The translations under genes were made by a program, and so were the position numbers. A stretch of 64,000 nucleotides of DNA from JAGOCV01 sp049445855 (GTDB lineage: Bacteria > Pseudomonadota > Gammaproteobacteria > Burkholderiales > Burkholderiaceae_C), in assembly GCF_049445855.1 (NCBI RefSeq), contig NZ_JBMSDV010000007.1:62001-126000 (forward strand), read 5' to 3'. Shown piece after piece: positions 27,514 to 35,459 of this stretch. Below the pieces are notes generated by a model that saw nothing but the letters and a program-made list of their open reading frames with translations, made no database searches and had not been told where the DNA came from. The number at the start of each line of letters is the position of its first letter. Position 1 is the first letter of the stretch.

Positions 27514-29052
27514 TCAGTCCGTGGCCGTCAGGCTGCGCCGGTATTGCACCGCTTCGGCGACGTGCTCGGCACGTGTCTGTGTGGATCCGTCCAGATCGGC
27601 AATCGTGCGCGCTACCTTCAGCGCCCGATGCGTGGCGCGCGCCGACCAGGCCAGCCGCGTGGCAGCCTTGCGGATGAACTGCGTGGCCGCGTCGTCGAGC
27701 GTGACGTGCGCGTCGATCTCCATGCCCTGCAGCGCCTGGTTGGCGCACCCCTGGCGCGCCATGGCGACATCGCGGGCACGCGTGCAACGTTCGCGCACGG
27801 CGGCAGTCGGCTCGCCGGGGGCGGCCTCCAGCAGTTCATCCGTGGTGAGCGCGGGCACTTCGACGTGCAGGTCGATGCGATCCAGCAGCGGGCCGCTCAG
27901 CTTGGCTTGGTAGCGCGCGACTTGATCCGGTGAGCAGCGGCAGCTGCGTCCTCGCGCGCCGAGGTAACCGCAGGGGCACGGGTTCATCGCCGCGATCAGC
28001 TGGAAGCGCGCCGGAAACTCCGTCTGCCGCGCCGCGCGCGAGATGCGGATGCGGCCCGTCTCCAGCGGCTCGCGCAACGCCTCGAGCGCTGCACGCGGGA
28101 ACTCGGGCAGTTCGTCCAGGAACAGCACGCCGTGATGGGCCAGTGATATCTCGCCCGGCCGCGGCGGTGATCCGCCGCCGACCAGCGCCACGGCGCTCGC
28201 CGAATGGTGCGGGCTGCAAGTCGCGCGCTGGCCCCATCGATTGAGCGCGAAGCGACCGCCCAGGCTCGCGATGGCGGCGCTTTCCAGCGACTCCTGCACC
28301 GACATGACGGGCAGCAGGCCCGCGAAGCGCTGCGCCAGCATCGACTTGCCCGAGCCGGGCGGGCCGGCCATCAGCACGCTGTGGTTGCCCGCCGCGGCGA
28401 TCTCGAGCGCCCGCCGCGCGGCGGCCTGGCCTTTCACATCCGCGAGGTCGGGGCCTTGCGCCGCCGCGGCAGGTTCGGCCGGCAGCACGCGGACCCATGC
28501 ACTGGCCGGGATGCCGGCGTCTTCCTGATCAGAGGCCGGGCGGAACCGCGAGACGACGTCCAGCAGGTGCCTGGCGCCATAGACGTGCGAGCCCGGGACC
28601 AGCGCCGCCTCCTTCGCGCCGCATTCGGGCAGGACCAGCCGGGTGTCCACGCCCTGCGCCTGCAGCGCGAGGCTCATGGCCAGCGCCCCGCGCACCGGCC
28701 GAAGTTCGCCCGACAGCGAGAGCTCGCCGGCGAATTCATGCCCGGCGAGCTGGGCGGCATCCACCTGCCCGCTGGCGGCAAGGATGCCCAGCGCGATCGG
28801 CAGGTCGAACCGGCCGGAATCCTTGGGAAGGTCCGCCGGCGCGAGATTCACGGTGATGCGTTTGTTGTTCGGAAATTCGAGACCGGCGTTCTGGAGGGCG
28901 GACCGCACGCGCTCGCGCGCCTCCTTCACCTCCACATCGGCCAGCCCCACCAGGGTGAAGCTGGGCAGGCCATTGGCCAGATGCACCTCGACGGTGACAG
29001 CACGCGCTTCCAGACCCAGAAGCGCGCGGCTCTGTATACAAGCAAGACTCAA
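27514..29052 (-). CDS. comM: YifB/ComM-family Mg-chelatase-like AAA ATPase
   Basis: A 512-residue ComM-type helicase, involved in branch migration during natural transformation in several gamma- and beta-proteobacteria. Domains: N-terminal Lon-like fold (ARAVTVEVHLANGLPSFTLVG), AAA+ core with Walker A AGPPGSGKSMLAQR and Walker B GVLFLDELPEF, and a C-terminal helical lid. The start is TTG at 29052, chosen because the protein then begins MSLACIQSRALLGLEA, lining up with YifB (MSLSIVYTRAALG), and because GGGAG lies upstream. It is divergent from torF across 204 nt. Confidence 0.88.
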   Translation of the reverse strand: MSLACIQSRALLGLEARAVTVEVHLANGLPSFTLVGLADVEVKEARERVRSALQNAGLEFPNNKRITVNLAPADLPKDSGRFDLPIALGILAASGQVDAAQLAGHEFAGELSLSGELRPVRGALAMSLALQAQGVDTRLVLPECGAKEAALVPGSHVYGARHLLDVVSRFRPASDQEDAGIPASAWVRVLPAEPAAAAQGPDLADVKGQAAARRALEIAAAGNHSVLMAGPPGSGKSMLAQRFAGLLPVMSVQESLESAAIASLGGRFALNRWGQRATCSPHHSASAVALVGGGSPPRPGEISLAHHGVLFLDELPEFPRAALEALREPLETGRIRISRAARQTEFPARFQLIAAMNPCPCGYLGARGRSCRCSPDQVARYQAKLSGPLLDRIDLHVEVPALTTDELLEAAPGEPTAAVRERCTRARDVAMARQGCANQALQGMEIDAHVTLDDAATQFIRKAATRLAWSARATHRALKVARTIADLDGSTQTRAEHVAEAVQYRRSLTATD

Positions 29053-29083
29053 ACAGACTCCCTATTCAGGTGCGCGCCCGCAA

Positions 29084-29115
29084 CTAGTGCTGGAAAAAAT
29101 CCAAGAATGCACTAG
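29084..29115. repeat. Perfect 7-bp inverted repeat upstream of torF
   Basis: CTAGTGC (29084-29090) and GCACTAG (29109-29115), with a nested TGGA/TCCA pair inside. The right arm overlaps the NtrC-type site at 29108-29124. It may be a second enhancer-binding site or part of the same array. Confidence 0.6.
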
Positions 29116-29124
29116 AAATGTGCA
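29108..29124. promoter_or_regulatory. NtrC-type enhancer site
   Basis: TGCACTAGAAATGTGCA fits the 17-bp NtrC consensus TGCACCA-N3-TGGTGCA, with both outer TGCAC/GTGCA half-sites perfect. It lies about 80 bp upstream of the sigma-54 promoter at 29201, a normal distance for an upstream activating sequence. Further GTGCAC half-sites lie at about 29172 and 29192. Confidence 0.75.
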
Positions 29125-29200
29125 TAAAAGCGGGCTGAACCGGGAGAAGCAACGCGCAAAGCGCCGATAGCGTGCACAACCCTACAAGGCGTGTGCACTT

Positions 29201-29216
29201 TGGCACGCTCCATGCT
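29201..29216 (+). promoter_or_regulatory. Sigma-54 promoter of the torF-glnK-amtB unit
   Basis: TGGCAC-N5-ATGCT: GG at -24 and GC at -12 with exact spacing; the only departure from TGGCAC-N5-TTGCW is A for the first T. It points towards torF, whose ATG is at 29257. Together with the NtrC site it indicates induction under nitrogen limitation. Confidence 0.8.
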
Positions 29217-29256
29217 TTGTAGCGGCTGTCTTTTAACCACCAATGGAGAGCATTTG

Positions 29257-29958
29257 ATGAAATTCGCGAAGACCCTGGCAGTTGCCGCTGTCGCCGCCCT
29301 GCCGATGATTGCAAGCGCACAACTGAGCGCCAACGTCAGCCTCACGAGCAACTACAAGTTCCGCGGTCAAGACCAGGACATCGGCCGTACCAGCGCCTTC
29401 AAGCCGGCCCTGCAAGGCGGTTTCGACTATGCCTTCGCCAATGGTTTCTACATTGGCAACTGGAACTCTTCCGTCGACTGGGCAGCCAACAACAGCCTGG
29501 AAAGCGACTTCTACGGTGGTTACAAGTTCCCGCTCGGCCCTCTGGCTGCCGACGTCGGTCTGCTGCGCTACCAGTACTCGGGCAATTCCATGGTGAACAC
29601 CACGGAAGCCTACTTCGGCGTTGGCTACGGCCCCTTCTCGGCCAAGTACTCGCACACTGTCTCTGACGGCTACTTCGGATGGGGCCAGCCCGCTGGAGAC
29701 GGCAAGGGTACGGGCTACCTGAACCTGGCCATCGCCCAGGAAATCATGCCCAAGCTGACGCTGAAGGCATCGGTTGGGTTCACCAACTTCAAGACGGCTA
29801 CCGGCGCTGAGGACTACACCGACTACAGCATCGGCGCGAGCTACGATCTGGGCGACGGCTTCTCTCTGTCCGGCGCGCTGGTTGGTGCCAACGAGAAGGC
29901 TTTCTACGGTTTCGTCAACAAGAACCGCTTCGTCCTGACGATCACGAAGGCAATGTAA
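29257..29958 (+). CDS. TorF-family outer-membrane beta-barrel protein (TIGR02001-like)
   Basis: A 233-residue putative porin. A signal peptide (MKFAKTLAVAAVAALPMIASAQ, cut after Ala-21 or so) is followed by alternating-hydrophobicity strands (LSANVSLTSNYKFRGQDQDI; FDYAFANGFYIGNWNSSVDW) and ends in an aromatic-rich strand (NKNRFVLTITKAM). In Burkholderiales this family is commonly linked to glnK-amtB, so it may admit ammonium or another small nitrogen source across the outer membrane; that role is inference. GGAGAG precedes the ATG. Driven by the sigma-54 promoter at 29201. Codon use is more A-T tolerant than its neighbours, as in highly expressed genes. Confidence 0.85.
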   Translation: MKFAKTLAVAAVAALPMIASAQLSANVSLTSNYKFRGQDQDIGRTSAFKPALQGGFDYAFANGFYIGNWNSSVDWAANNSLESDFYGGYKFPLGPLAADVGLLRYQYSGNSMVNTTEAYFGVGYGPFSAKYSHTVSDGYFGWGQPAGDGKGTGYLNLAIAQEIMPKLTLKASVGFTNFKTATGAEDYTDYSIGASYDLGDGFSLSGALVGANEKAFYGFVNKNRFVLTITKAM

Positions 29959-29965
29959 TTTCGGC

Positions 29966-29990
29966 AGGGCCTGCGAGAGCAGGCCCTTTG
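29966..29990 (+). terminator. Hairpin between torF and glnK (partial terminator/processing site)
   Basis: AGGGCCTGC (29966-29974), GAGA loop, GCAGGCCCT (29979-29987), then TTTGTGT. The 9-bp perfect stem and tetraloop make it a probable attenuator, which would give more torF than glnK-amtB transcript. It lies 8 nt past the torF stop and 24 nt before glnK. Confidence 0.65.
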
Positions 29991-30013
29991 TGTATTACCT
30001 GAAGGAAAAGAAC

Positions 30014-30352
30014 ATGAAACTGGTGACAGCGATCATCAAGCCGTTCAAGCTTGACGAAGTGCGCGAAGCCCTCTCCGGCATCGGCGTGCAGGGCATTACC
30101 GTGACGGAGGTGAAGGGATTCGGCCGTCAGAAGGGCCATACCGAGCTGTACCGCGGCGCGGAATATGTCGTCGACTTCCTGCCGAAGGTCAAGATCGAAG
30201 CCGCCGTGTCCGATGACCTGGTCGAGCGCGTGATCGAAGCCGTCGAAGGCGCAGCCCGCACCGGCAAGATCGGTGACGGCAAGATTTTTGTCTACAACCT
30301 CGAGCAGGTTGTCCGTATTCGTACCGGCGAGACCGGCAAGGAAGCGCTGTAA
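30014..30352 (+). CDS. glnK: PII nitrogen regulatory protein GlnK
   Basis: A 112-residue PII protein, the exact family length. It starts MKLVTAIIKPFKLDEVREAL and has the T-loop tyrosine at Y51 (LYRGAEYVVDF), the target of uridylylation, and the C-terminal PII signature (GKIGDGKIFVYNLEQVVRIR). It senses ATP/ADP and 2-oxoglutarate and blocks AmtB when nitrogen is plentiful. GAAGGAAAAG precedes the ATG at 30014; an upstream in-frame ATG would add a non-conserved extension. amtB follows after 24 nt. Confidence 0.96.
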   Translation: MKLVTAIIKPFKLDEVREALSGIGVQGITVTEVKGFGRQKGHTELYRGAEYVVDFLPKVKIEAAVSDDLVERVIEAVEGAARTGKIGDGKIFVYNLEQVVRIRTGETGKEAL

Positions 30353-30376
30353 GCGTCCTTTAGAAAGAAGACAGAT

Positions 30377-31879
30377 ATGAAAAAACTGCTTGCCTCCCTC
30401 CTGTTGGGCATGAGCCTGATTGCCGGCGGTACCGCCGCAATCGCCCAGGCTCCCGCACCTTCCGCACCGGCTGCCGAAGCCCCGGCGGCACCCGCTGCCG
30501 CACCGGCCGCCGAAGCCGCACCCGCTGCTGCCCCGGCCGCTGCCGAAGCCGCACCCGCTGCTGCACCCACCCCGAACAAGGGTGACACCGCATGGATGAC
30601 CGTGGCCACCGTGCTCGTGATCTTCATGACCCTGCCCGGCCTGGCCCTGTTCTACGGCGGCCTGGTCCGCAGCAAGAACATGCTGTCGGTCCTGATGCAG
30701 GTTTTCGTCGTCAGCTCGCTGATCTATGTCCTGTGGGCCATCTACGGCTACACGCTGGCATTCGGCGGCGCTGGTACCTTCTATGGCAATTTCAGCAAGC
30801 TCTTCCTGAGCGGTGTGACCCCCGATTCCGTCGCGGCCACCTTCAGCAAGGGTGTGGTGATCCCCGAGCTGTCGTTCATCGCCTTCCAGGCCACGTTCGC
30901 TGCCATCACCTGCGCGCTGATCATCGGTGCCTTCGCAGAACGCGTGAAGTTCAGCGCCGTGCTGATCTTCTCGGTGATCTGGTTCACGTTCTGCTACCTG
31001 CCCATGGCCCACATGGTCTGGTACTGGGACGGCCCGGATGCGATCACCGACGCTGCTTCGCTCGAGACCGTGGTTGGCAACGCCGGCTGGCTGTGGGCCA
31101 AGGGCGCGCTCGACTTCGCAGGCGGCACCGTCGTCCACATCAACGCTGGTGTTGCCGGCCTGGTGGGTTCGTATGTCATCGGCAAGCGCCTGGGCTTCGG
31201 CAAGGAAGCCTTCACGCCGCACAGCCTGACGCTGACCATGGTCGGTGCCTCCATGCTGTGGGTAGGCTGGTTCGGCTTCAACGCCGGCTCCAACCTCGAA
31301 GCCAACGGCCTGACCGCGCTCGCGCTGATCAACACCGTGTTCGCAACCGCCGCCGCCACGCTGTCGTGGATCGCCGGTGAAGCGCTGGCCAAGGGCAAGG
31401 CTTCCATGCTGGGTGCCGCTTCCGGCGCCGTTGCCGGTCTGGTGGCCATCACCCCGGCCTGCGGCTTCGTGGGCCCGATGGGCGCGATCATCATCGGCCT
31501 GATCGCCGGTTTCGTGTGCCTGTGGGGTGTCAGCGGTCTCAAGAAGATGCTGGGCGCGGACGACTCGCTCGACGTCTTCGGTGTCCACGGCGTGGGCGGT
31601 ATCGTCGGCGCACTGCTGACCGGCGTGTTCGCTTCCCCGTCCCTGGGTGGTACCGGTGTGTACGACTACGTCGCCAACAAGGTCGGCGAAGGCTACTCCA
31701 TCGGCAGCCAGGTCTGGATCCAGTTCCAGGGCGTGCTGACCACGGTGGTCCTGTCTGCCATCGTCTCGTTCATCGCCTTCAAGATCGCCGATCTGGTGGT
31801 CGGTCTGCGTGTGTCGGAAGAAGCCGAACGCGAAGGCCTGGACATCACGTCCCACGGCGAAACCGCCTACAACCGCTGA
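30377..31879 (+). CDS. amtB: Ammonium transporter AmtB
   Basis: A 500-residue ammonium channel. A signal peptide (residues 1-24) is followed by an Ala/Pro/Glu low-complexity segment (about 25-65) before the eleven membrane helices begin at GDTAWMTVATVLVIF. The twin histidines are in GGTVVHINAG and FGVHGVGG; the phenylalanine gate region and WFGFNAGSN are intact. Regulated by GlnK and co-transcribed with it. The periplasmic N-terminal extension is longer than usual and contains a 23-bp DNA repeat. Confidence 0.95.
   Translation: MKKLLASLLLGMSLIAGGTAAIAQAPAPSAPAAEAPAAPAAAPAAEAAPAAAPAAAEAAPAAAPTPNKGDTAWMTVATVLVIFMTLPGLALFYGGLVRSKNMLSVLMQVFVVSSLIYVLWAIYGYTLAFGGAGTFYGNFSKLFLSGVTPDSVAATFSKGVVIPELSFIAFQATFAAITCALIIGAFAERVKFSAVLIFSVIWFTFCYLPMAHMVWYWDGPDAITDAASLETVVGNAGWLWAKGALDFAGGTVVHINAGVAGLVGSYVIGKRLGFGKEAFTPHSLTLTMVGASMLWVGWFGFNAGSNLEANGLTALALINTVFATAAATLSWIAGEALAKGKASMLGAASGAVAGLVAITPACGFVGPMGAIIIGLIAGFVCLWGVSGLKKMLGADDSLDVFGVHGVGGIVGALLTGVFASPSLGGTGVYDYVANKVGEGYSIGSQVWIQFQGVLTTVVLSAIVSFIAFKIADLVVGLRVSEEAEREGLDITSHGETAYNR
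30509..30564 (+). repeat. 23-bp direct repeat inside the amtB Ala/Pro linker
   Basis: A 23-bp sequence beginning GCCGAAGCCGCACCC occurs at 30509-30531 and again at 30542-30564, in frame, encoding AEAAPAAA twice. It is a 33-bp-period repeat (11 codons) that could expand or contract by slippage without breaking the frame. Confidence 0.7.
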
Positions 31880-31890
31880 TCCGTCAGCCA

Positions 31891-31920
31891 CCGGCAGCCG
31901 CCGTCGCAGGCGGCTGCCGG
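31891..31920 (+). terminator. Strong 12-bp hairpin after amtB
   Basis: CCGGCAGCCGCC (31891-31902) and GGCGGCTGCCGG (31909-31920) pair perfectly around GTCGCA, 11 nt after the amtB stop. There is no T-run, so it probably protects the 3' end or backs up the terminator at 31957. Confidence 0.55.
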
Positions 31921-31956
31921 GTCAACGAATACAAGCGAGAGTCTCCTTTGGATGTT

Positions 31957-31988
31957 TGGCCCACCCGCAAGGTGGGCCATTTTTTTTT
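31957..31988 (+). terminator. Rho-independent terminator of torF-glnK-amtB
   Basis: TGGCCCACC (31957-31965), CGCAA loop, GGTGGGCCA (31971-31979), followed by nine T. A textbook intrinsic terminator, isolating the nitrogen unit from the SMP-30 gene. Confidence 0.92.
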
Positions 31989-32050
31989 GGCTCGTGCACA
32001 ATGGCCCCAGCACAGCCCAGACTGATGCGGCAACCTGAGGAGACATGCGA

Positions 32051-32989
32051 ATGAGCAACTGGCAAGCCGTCGTTCCCGAGCGCTTCGGGACCGGCGAATC
32101 CCCCTTCTGGCATCCGGTGGAGAACACCCTGTACTGGGTGGATATTCCGGGTCAGCGCGTCCTGCGTGCCAACGTCTTCATGGGCACGGTCGAGAGCTGG
32201 CCGATGCCCAGCGAGCCGGGCTGCATTGCGCCGGCGCAAAGCGGCGGCCTCGTCATTGCATTGCGCGACGGCGTGTACCGCGCGCGCAGCTGGGGTGGCC
32301 CGCTTGCGGTGCTGGCGCGCTTCAACCACGACCCACGGACGACGCGCTTCAATGACGGCAAATGCGATCCCCTGGGTCGCTTCTGGGCCGGCACCATCTA
32401 CGAGCCGCGCGACGCGCGCAAGGGTGACCTCTACAGCATCGACTGCCGGCCCGACAACGGCAACGGCGGCAAGCCGCAGGTGGCGCTGAAGGCGCACAAC
32501 GTCGTCGTCGCCAACGGCCTCGCGTGGTCGGCCGACGCCCGCACTCTCTACTGGACCGACACCACGCACCACGTCATCCAGGCGTGGGACTGGGAGGGCG
32601 GGCTCAATGTGCTGAAGCACCACCGCGTGTTCCACCAGTTCCCGTCGAAGCCCAAGGGCTGGACGGCCGATGACGCTTCCGGTAGCGCTTACGGTGGACG
32701 GCCCGACGGCGCTGCCGTGGACGCGGAAGGCAACTACTGGGTCGCCATGTACGAAGGCGCGCGGGTGCTCAAGCTCTCCCCGGCAGGCGACGTGCTGGCC
32801 GAAATTCCCGTCCCGGTGAAGTGCCCCACCATGCCGTGTTTCGGGGGCGATGACCTGCGCACGCTCTACCTCACGACCGCAAGCCACGGTCGCAGCGGGA
32901 AAGAGCTCGAAGCACACCCGCTGTCGGGGCGCGTGCTGTCGATGCGGGTGGATGTGCCGGGGTTGCCGGTCAACTACTTCGTGGACTGA
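32051..32989 (+). CDS. SMP-30/gluconolactonase-like protein
   Basis: A 312-residue six-bladed beta-propeller of the SMP-30/regucalcin family. Seen: metal-binding glutamate in GTGESPFWHP near residue 16, TTRFNDGKCDPLGRFWAGTI with Asn and Asp ligands, NGLAWSADARTLYWTDT, and PDGAAVDAEGNYWVA. It hydrolyses a sugar or aldonic lactone with a divalent metal. GAGGAG lies 8 nt before ATG 32051 and only 2 nt before the in-frame ATG 32045, so the former is chosen. It is preceded by the amtB terminator and followed 72 nt later by glcE, with no known link. Confidence 0.87.
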   Translation: MSNWQAVVPERFGTGESPFWHPVENTLYWVDIPGQRVLRANVFMGTVESWPMPSEPGCIAPAQSGGLVIALRDGVYRARSWGGPLAVLARFNHDPRTTRFNDGKCDPLGRFWAGTIYEPRDARKGDLYSIDCRPDNGNGGKPQVALKAHNVVVANGLAWSADARTLYWTDTTHHVIQAWDWEGGLNVLKHHRVFHQFPSKPKGWTADDASGSAYGGRPDGAAVDAEGNYWVAMYEGARVLKLSPAGDVLAEIPVPVKCPTMPCFGGDDLRTLYLTTASHGRSGKELEAHPLSGRVLSMRVDVPGLPVNYFVD

Positions 32990-33048
32990 ACCGAGCCGTT
33001 TCACAAGACCCGTTCAAAAAAATCACAAGGCTGCATCGGGAGCCCCGC

Positions 33049-33054
33049 TACCAT
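33049..33054 (+). promoter_or_regulatory. -10-like TACCAT, probable leaderless glcE start
   Basis: TACCAT ends 7 nt before ATG 33062 with no Shine-Dalgarno in between, the same spacing as at metH1, 35447 and 55885. Confidence 0.4.
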
Positions 33055-33061
33055 CGCCGGC

Positions 33062-34144
33062 ATGGATCCAGCCCTTCGCCAGATCACCGACCGCATTGCT
33101 GCCGCCGCGTCCAGCGGCATGCCGCTGCGTCTGCGGGGTGGTGGCAGCAAGGACTTCTACGGCGGCTCGCCGGCGAACGAACCTGCGGGGGAGGTGCTCG
33201 ACACCCGGCCGCTGTCGGGCATCACGAGCTATGAGCCGAGTGAACTCGTCGTCACCGCGCGCGCGGGCACGCCGCTGGCCGAGCTCGAAGCGCTGCTGGC
33301 CACGCGCGGCCAGTGCCTGCCGTTCGAGCCGCCTTCGTTCGGCGGCGCGGCCACGGTGGGCGGCATGGTGGCGGCGGGCCTGTCCGGCCCGGCGCGCGCA
33401 TCGTCGGGGGCGGTGCGCGATTTCGTGCTCGGCGTCACGCTCGTCAACGGCCGCGCCGAAGTGCTGAGCTTCGGCGGCCAGGTCATGAAGAATGTCGCGG
33501 GCTACGACGTGTCCCGCCTCATGGTGGGCTCGCTCGGCACGCTCGCGCTCATCGCCGAGGTCTCGCTCAAGGTGCTGCCCGTGCCGCCGGCCGAATGCAC
33601 GCTGCGCTTTGCGATGGACGAAGCGCAGGCGATCACGCAGCTCAATCGCTGGGCCGGGCGGCCGCTTCCGCTCAACGCGTCGTGCTGGCAGGGGGGCATG
33701 CTGTGGCTGCGCCTGCGCGGTGCGCAGGCCGCCGTGGCGTCCGCGCGGCAGGTGCTGGGCGGCGAGCGCGTGGACGATGCGCAGACACCGTGGCAATCCT
33801 TGCGCGAACAGTCGCACGACTTCTTCCGCATCGGTGGCGACGAGTGCCTCTGGCGCATGAGCGTGCCGGACACCGCGCCGCCGCTTGGCATGGGCGACAC
33901 GCTCCTCGAATGGGGCGGCGCGCAACGCTGGCTGCGCCGTCCGGCAACCGGGCTCGCCGAAGTACGGCAGGCGGCGACGCGCGCGGGTGGGCACGCAACG
34001 CTGTTCCGCGCCGCATCCGGCGCGCCGCGCCACGCGGTCTTCACGCCGCTGGCCGAACCGCTGGCGCGCATCCACACCGCGCTCAAGCAGCAGTTCGACC
34101 CCCATGGCATCTTCGGGCGTGACCGCCTGTATGCCGGCTTCTGA
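33062..34144 (+). CDS. glcE: Glycolate oxidase FAD-binding subunit GlcE
   Basis: A 360-residue subunit of membrane-associated glycolate oxidase (glycolate to glyoxylate). It has a PCMH-type FAD-binding domain (RLRGGGSKDFYGG; LEALLATRGQCLPFEPPSFGGAATVGGMVAAGLSGP; VMKNVAGYDVSRLMVGSLGTLAL). GlcE normally acts with GlcD (the larger FAD subunit) and GlcF. glcF follows after 17 nt, but glcD, usually just upstream, is absent here. The upstream gene is an SMP-30 protein. Either glcD lies elsewhere or this pair serves another 2-hydroxyacid. Confidence 0.88.
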   Translation: MDPALRQITDRIAAAASSGMPLRLRGGGSKDFYGGSPANEPAGEVLDTRPLSGITSYEPSELVVTARAGTPLAELEALLATRGQCLPFEPPSFGGAATVGGMVAAGLSGPARASSGAVRDFVLGVTLVNGRAEVLSFGGQVMKNVAGYDVSRLMVGSLGTLALIAEVSLKVLPVPPAECTLRFAMDEAQAITQLNRWAGRPLPLNASCWQGGMLWLRLRGAQAAVASARQVLGGERVDDAQTPWQSLREQSHDFFRIGGDECLWRMSVPDTAPPLGMGDTLLEWGGAQRWLRRPATGLAEVRQAATRAGGHATLFRAASGAPRHAVFTPLAEPLARIHTALKQQFDPHGIFGRDRLYAGF

Positions 34145-34161
34145 TCATCGGCTTCTGATCC

Positions 34162-35403
34162 ATGCAGACCCAGCTCGCACCCGAATTCAAGGACACGCCG
34201 GAAGGCCGCGAGGCCGAAGCCATCCTGCGCAAGTGCGTGCACTGCGGCTTCTGCACCGCCACCTGCCCCACCTATCAGCTGATGGGTGACGAACTGGACG
34301 GCCCGCGTGGCCGCATCTACCTGATGAAGCAGGTGCTCGAAGGCGAAGCACCGACACGCAGCACGCAGATGCATCTGGACCGTTGCCTCACCTGCCGCAA
34401 CTGCGAAAGCACCTGCCCCAGCGGGGTCCAGTACGGCCATCTCGTGGACATCGGCCGCAAGCTGGTGGACGAGCGCGTGCCGCGTCCCGCCGGCGAGCGA
34501 GCACTGCGCTGGCTGCTGAAGGAAGGCCTCACCTCTCCGCTGTTTGCGCCGGCCATGAAGCTCGGCCAGGGCGTGCGCGGCCTGCTGCCCGAAGCGCTCA
34601 AGGCCAAGGTGCCCGAGGCGCGTCCAGCCGGCGCTTGGCCCGGGCGCAGCCATGCGCGCAAGGTGCTGATGCTCACCGGCTGCGTTCAACCGGCGATGAT
34701 GCCCAACATCAACACCGCCACCGCACGCGTGCTCGACGCCGCAGGCATCGAGACCATCGTCGCACCCGAGGCTGGTTGTTGCGGTGCGGTGAAGTTCCAC
34801 CTGAACGACCAGGACGGCGGGCTCGCGCAGATGCGCGCGAACATCGATGCATGGTGGCCGCATGTCGAAGGCGTGAACGGTGCAGCGCCTGTCGAAGCCA
34901 TCGTGATGAACGCCTCCGGCTGCGGGGCTACCGTGCGCGAGTACGGGCACCATCTGAAGCACGATGCGGCGTATGCGGACAAGGCGCAGCGCATCAGCGC
35001 GCTCACGCGGGACATCGGTGAACTGCTGCCGCAGATCGTGCCGGCGCTGCGCGACCGCGTGAAAGCGCCAGAGGGGCTGCTCGCCTTCCACCCGCCCTGT
35101 ACGCTTCAGCACGGCCAGAAGGTCCGTGGCGTCGTCGAGCAGCACCTGAACGAACTCGGCTTCCAGCTGCGCGTGGCGACGAACGAATCGCACCTGTGCT
35201 GTGGTTCGGCCGGCACGTATTCGGTGCTGGAGCCGCAGACGTCGAAGGCGCTGCGCGACCGCAAGCTGGGGCACCTGGCCGAGCTCGAGCCGAAGGTCAT
35301 CGTGTCGGCCAACATCGGCTGCATCACGCACCTGCAGAGCGGCACGGCCACGCCCGTGCGCCACTGGGTGGAAATGCTGGACGCGGCCATCCAAGACTCC
35401 TGA
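34162..35403 (+). CDS. glcF: Glycolate oxidase iron-sulfur subunit GlcF
   Basis: A 413-residue protein with two [4Fe-4S] motifs, C25-x2-C28-x2-C31-x3-C35 and C75-x2-C78-x2-C81-x3-C85, then two CCG domains (EAGCCGAVKFH, SHLCCGSAGTYS). It passes electrons from the flavin subunits to the quinone pool. The start follows a short AT-rich spacer after glcE and there is no strong Shine-Dalgarno. Both clusters and both CCG domains are intact, so the protein looks functional. Confidence 0.94.
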   Translation: MQTQLAPEFKDTPEGREAEAILRKCVHCGFCTATCPTYQLMGDELDGPRGRIYLMKQVLEGEAPTRSTQMHLDRCLTCRNCESTCPSGVQYGHLVDIGRKLVDERVPRPAGERALRWLLKEGLTSPLFAPAMKLGQGVRGLLPEALKAKVPEARPAGAWPGRSHARKVLMLTGCVQPAMMPNINTATARVLDAAGIETIVAPEAGCCGAVKFHLNDQDGGLAQMRANIDAWWPHVEGVNGAAPVEAIVMNASGCGATVREYGHHLKHDAAYADKAQRISALTRDIGELLPQIVPALRDRVKAPEGLLAFHPPCTLQHGQKVRGVVEQHLNELGFQLRVATNESHLCCGSAGTYSVLEPQTSKALRDRKLGHLAELEPKVIVSANIGCITHLQSGTATPVRHWVEMLDAAIQDS

Positions 35404-35416
35404 CATCTCCTGTCAG
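35400..35416. promoter_or_regulatory. CTGACA/TGTCAG palindrome upstream of the WYL regulator
   Basis: CTGACA-TCTCC-TGTCAG, a perfect 6-bp inverted repeat spanning the glcF stop, 43 nt before ATG 35460. This form resembles operators reported for YafY/WYL-type repressors and may be autoregulatory. Confidence 0.5.
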
Positions 35417-35446
35417 TAACCTCCAGAATGCGGGGGAAGGGGCCGC

Positions 35447-35452
35447 TACGAT
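35447..35452 (+). promoter_or_regulatory. -10-like TACGAT before the WYL regulator
   Basis: TACGAT ends 7 nt before ATG 35460 and fits the leaderless pattern seen elsewhere in the window. It helps choose 35460 over ATG 35451, which overlaps the hexamer. Confidence 0.4.
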
Positions 35453-35459
35453 GATCCGC

